From Kudoa neothunni (lineage: Eukaryota; Cnidaria), in assembly GCA_964304625.1 (NCBI GenBank), contig OZ199839.1, positions 9,362,001 to 9,426,000 on the forward strand: a stretch of DNA of 64,000 nucleotides, in the 5' to 3' direction. The translations under genes and the position numbers were made by a program. Positions within the stretch are counted from its first letter, which is position 1. The number at the start of each line of letters is the position of its first letter. The notes beneath the pieces were generated by a model. It saw nothing but the letters and a program-made list of their open reading frames with translations, was not told the origin of the DNA and did no database searches. This document shows, piece after piece, positions 62,600 to 64,000 of the stretch.

Positions 62600-63010
62600 T
62601 ACCGATGTGTTTAGTTCCTTTTGTTACTCTTACTGTCGATGAAACACATAGTTACATTCAGAGGAGAGTGTCCCTTTAAGCAGTATGTGCCCTCTAATCC
62701 TGTATTTATTAAATTAAATTTTTTTTTCCAGACCTTCAAAACAACTATACATAAGATTTCTGTTTACCATAGAAGAAATAATAACCAAATCACAAAGTTA
62801 AATGTATTTGTGAAACATTATCTGATAATTTTTCATTTCGGTTCCGTTAGCGAACAAAAATCTTAACTGTCAACACTCCGAGGGACTATTTGGAATCATG
62901 TACTAGGTATCTTACAAATTCTTTAAGCTAGTGAATCAAAGGCGAATATTAGTTCAATTTTCCTTTTACATGATAGGAAAATGATGATGTCGCATGTTCA
63001 AAAAAACGAC
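62600..63010 (+). mobile_element. piggyBac transposase fragment
   Basis: 62621-62866 reads MKHIVTFRGECPFKQYVPSNP, which follows the piggyBac core 'DE.lv.FRGRcpfkqYmPsKP' also seen at 21180-21080. Downstream text to about 63010 is weakly similar. Ends were not found and the frame is interrupted. Confidence 0.65.
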
Positions 63011-64000
63011 AAGTGGTCATTTTATGGGCTAGATTATTACACAATGTAAATTAATGTCAAGTTCCGTCAAAAAAAGCTTCCGATTATCATCGCAATAAAC
63101 AAAAATAAGGGTGATATGGTTACGGTAAATCTTGTTTTGTCTATTGAAAGTGTAAAAAGAATCGTTGTAAATAGTTAACATAATAAAAATAATACTTTAT
63201 AATATGGTTGAAATAAGTTTACTTAATTCATTTTATTTATATATAAGTTAAGTAAATCAAACCAATATTCGTAGAAACAATTATTTATAGTAGCTTGTGG
63301 AGTCGTGAGTAAATCCTACTTAATATAACTATGCTGATTTCTGCGAATAAAATCTTAAATTCTATGACGGAAAAAAGATGCAGCTCATGCATCGATTCTT
63401 CTATGTAAAATTAAAGAACAAATCGTATGATTTCTTCAAATGTTATAACAATAAATATTTCAGAAATATTCGTTACGAATACGTAAGAAAAAAATGTGAA
63501 TTAAAATTTAACTATTTGAATATTATATTTTCTTAATTAATTTTTATCATTTCTAAAAAAATTAATATTAATTCATTGATAAATAATTACGAATCCATAT
63601 TTTATTACAAATAATTGATATGTGTGCTAGCCTAATCATCCATGTGCCTGATTATTTTAATATTTATAACAATATTAGTTTAAGTATATAATATTTTAAA
63701 TTATTTTAAAATCCAATGAATAATTTTTACAATAAAAAAATCAGATTCGTGTTGTTTCAAGATAACATATGTATTTTCATTTATTATTATTAGTTTAATT
63801 TCCTCTGTCATCCTAAAGAGTTCTGGATAATACTTAAAAAACATCAAAAGATACATTAAGAAATAATTTTATTATTATGTAAATACTGCATACTCCAAAA
63901 TAAACGATCGAACGGTTTTCAGTTATTTTCGCCTGGTAGATTAATTAGGATGTTGTTGTTAATCGGTTTGAAAAAACTCCCCTACGAGCGAAATAATATT
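63011..64000. other. AT-rich stretch to the window edge
   Basis: No recognisable gene, element end or RNA. Confidence 0.4.

Noticed and set aside
1-64000. CRISPR arrays, rRNA, bacterial operons
   Set aside because: No regularly spaced repeats, rRNA-like blocks or operon-type gene packing; the window is spliced eukaryotic DNA.

Overview
This window is AT-rich animal-type nuclear DNA (roughly three quarters A+T by eye). The genes have very short spliced introns, many of 30 to 54 nt, with GT-AG borders. Intergenic space is dominated by decayed cut-and-paste DNA transposons. Very small introns with high A+T would suit a reduced or parasitic metazoan (orthonectid, dicyemid or myxozoan-like) or some AT-rich arthropods, but I cannot identify the organism.

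The main content is a clustered family of six paralogous genes: A (14528-17283, minus), B (24137-29460, plus), C (30959-36138, plus), D (47144-49931, minus), E (53090-55885, minus) and F (58618-61388, minus). Each has a tiny signal-peptide exon, then exons that mostly carry one cysteine-containing fibronectin-III/Ig-like beta domain and are joined by phase-1 introns. One exon carries two such domains. Two or three small 3' exons then supply a membrane helix and a short, variable cytoplasmic tail. Joining my exons gives open frames of 790 (A), 916 (B), 926 (C) and 780 (F) codons, so these four look intact. D and E have the same layout but carry several frame disruptions and look like pseudogenes. 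B and C have one extra domain and a long sixth intron that in each gene holds a different piggyBac relic. I do not recognise the family. It looks like single-pass cell-surface proteins made from a repeated four-cysteine beta domain, possibly a receptor, adhesion or self/non-self recognition family.

One other host gene is supported: G (43430-45015, minus), seven exons encoding an unrecognised 235-residue protein with about five hydrophobic segments.

The rest is mobile-element sediment. 1-1440: pogo/Tigger relic (minus). About 1480-4076: hAT-like non-autonomous repeat carrying a piggyBac-like insertion (2063-3269). 4296-5100: Gag fossil of an LTR retroelement. 6880-8660: Tc1/mariner DD34E relic split by a small TTAA element. 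9660-10290: second pogo/Tigger relic. 10750-11600: Merlin relic. 18508-21947: piggyBac carrying a second copy of the hAT-like repeat (19659-21053). 22227-23330: element with 16-bp inverted ends. 36880-38025: TTAA element. 39192-42979: piggyBac with a nested BED-finger hAT element. 45796-46177: third Tigger relic. 46178-46626: tRNA-derived SINE. 51354-52925 and 56234-57110: TTAA elements. 62600-63010: piggyBac fragment. Stretches at 11800-14500, 29461-30958, 57111-58617 and 61389-62600 show nothing I can name.
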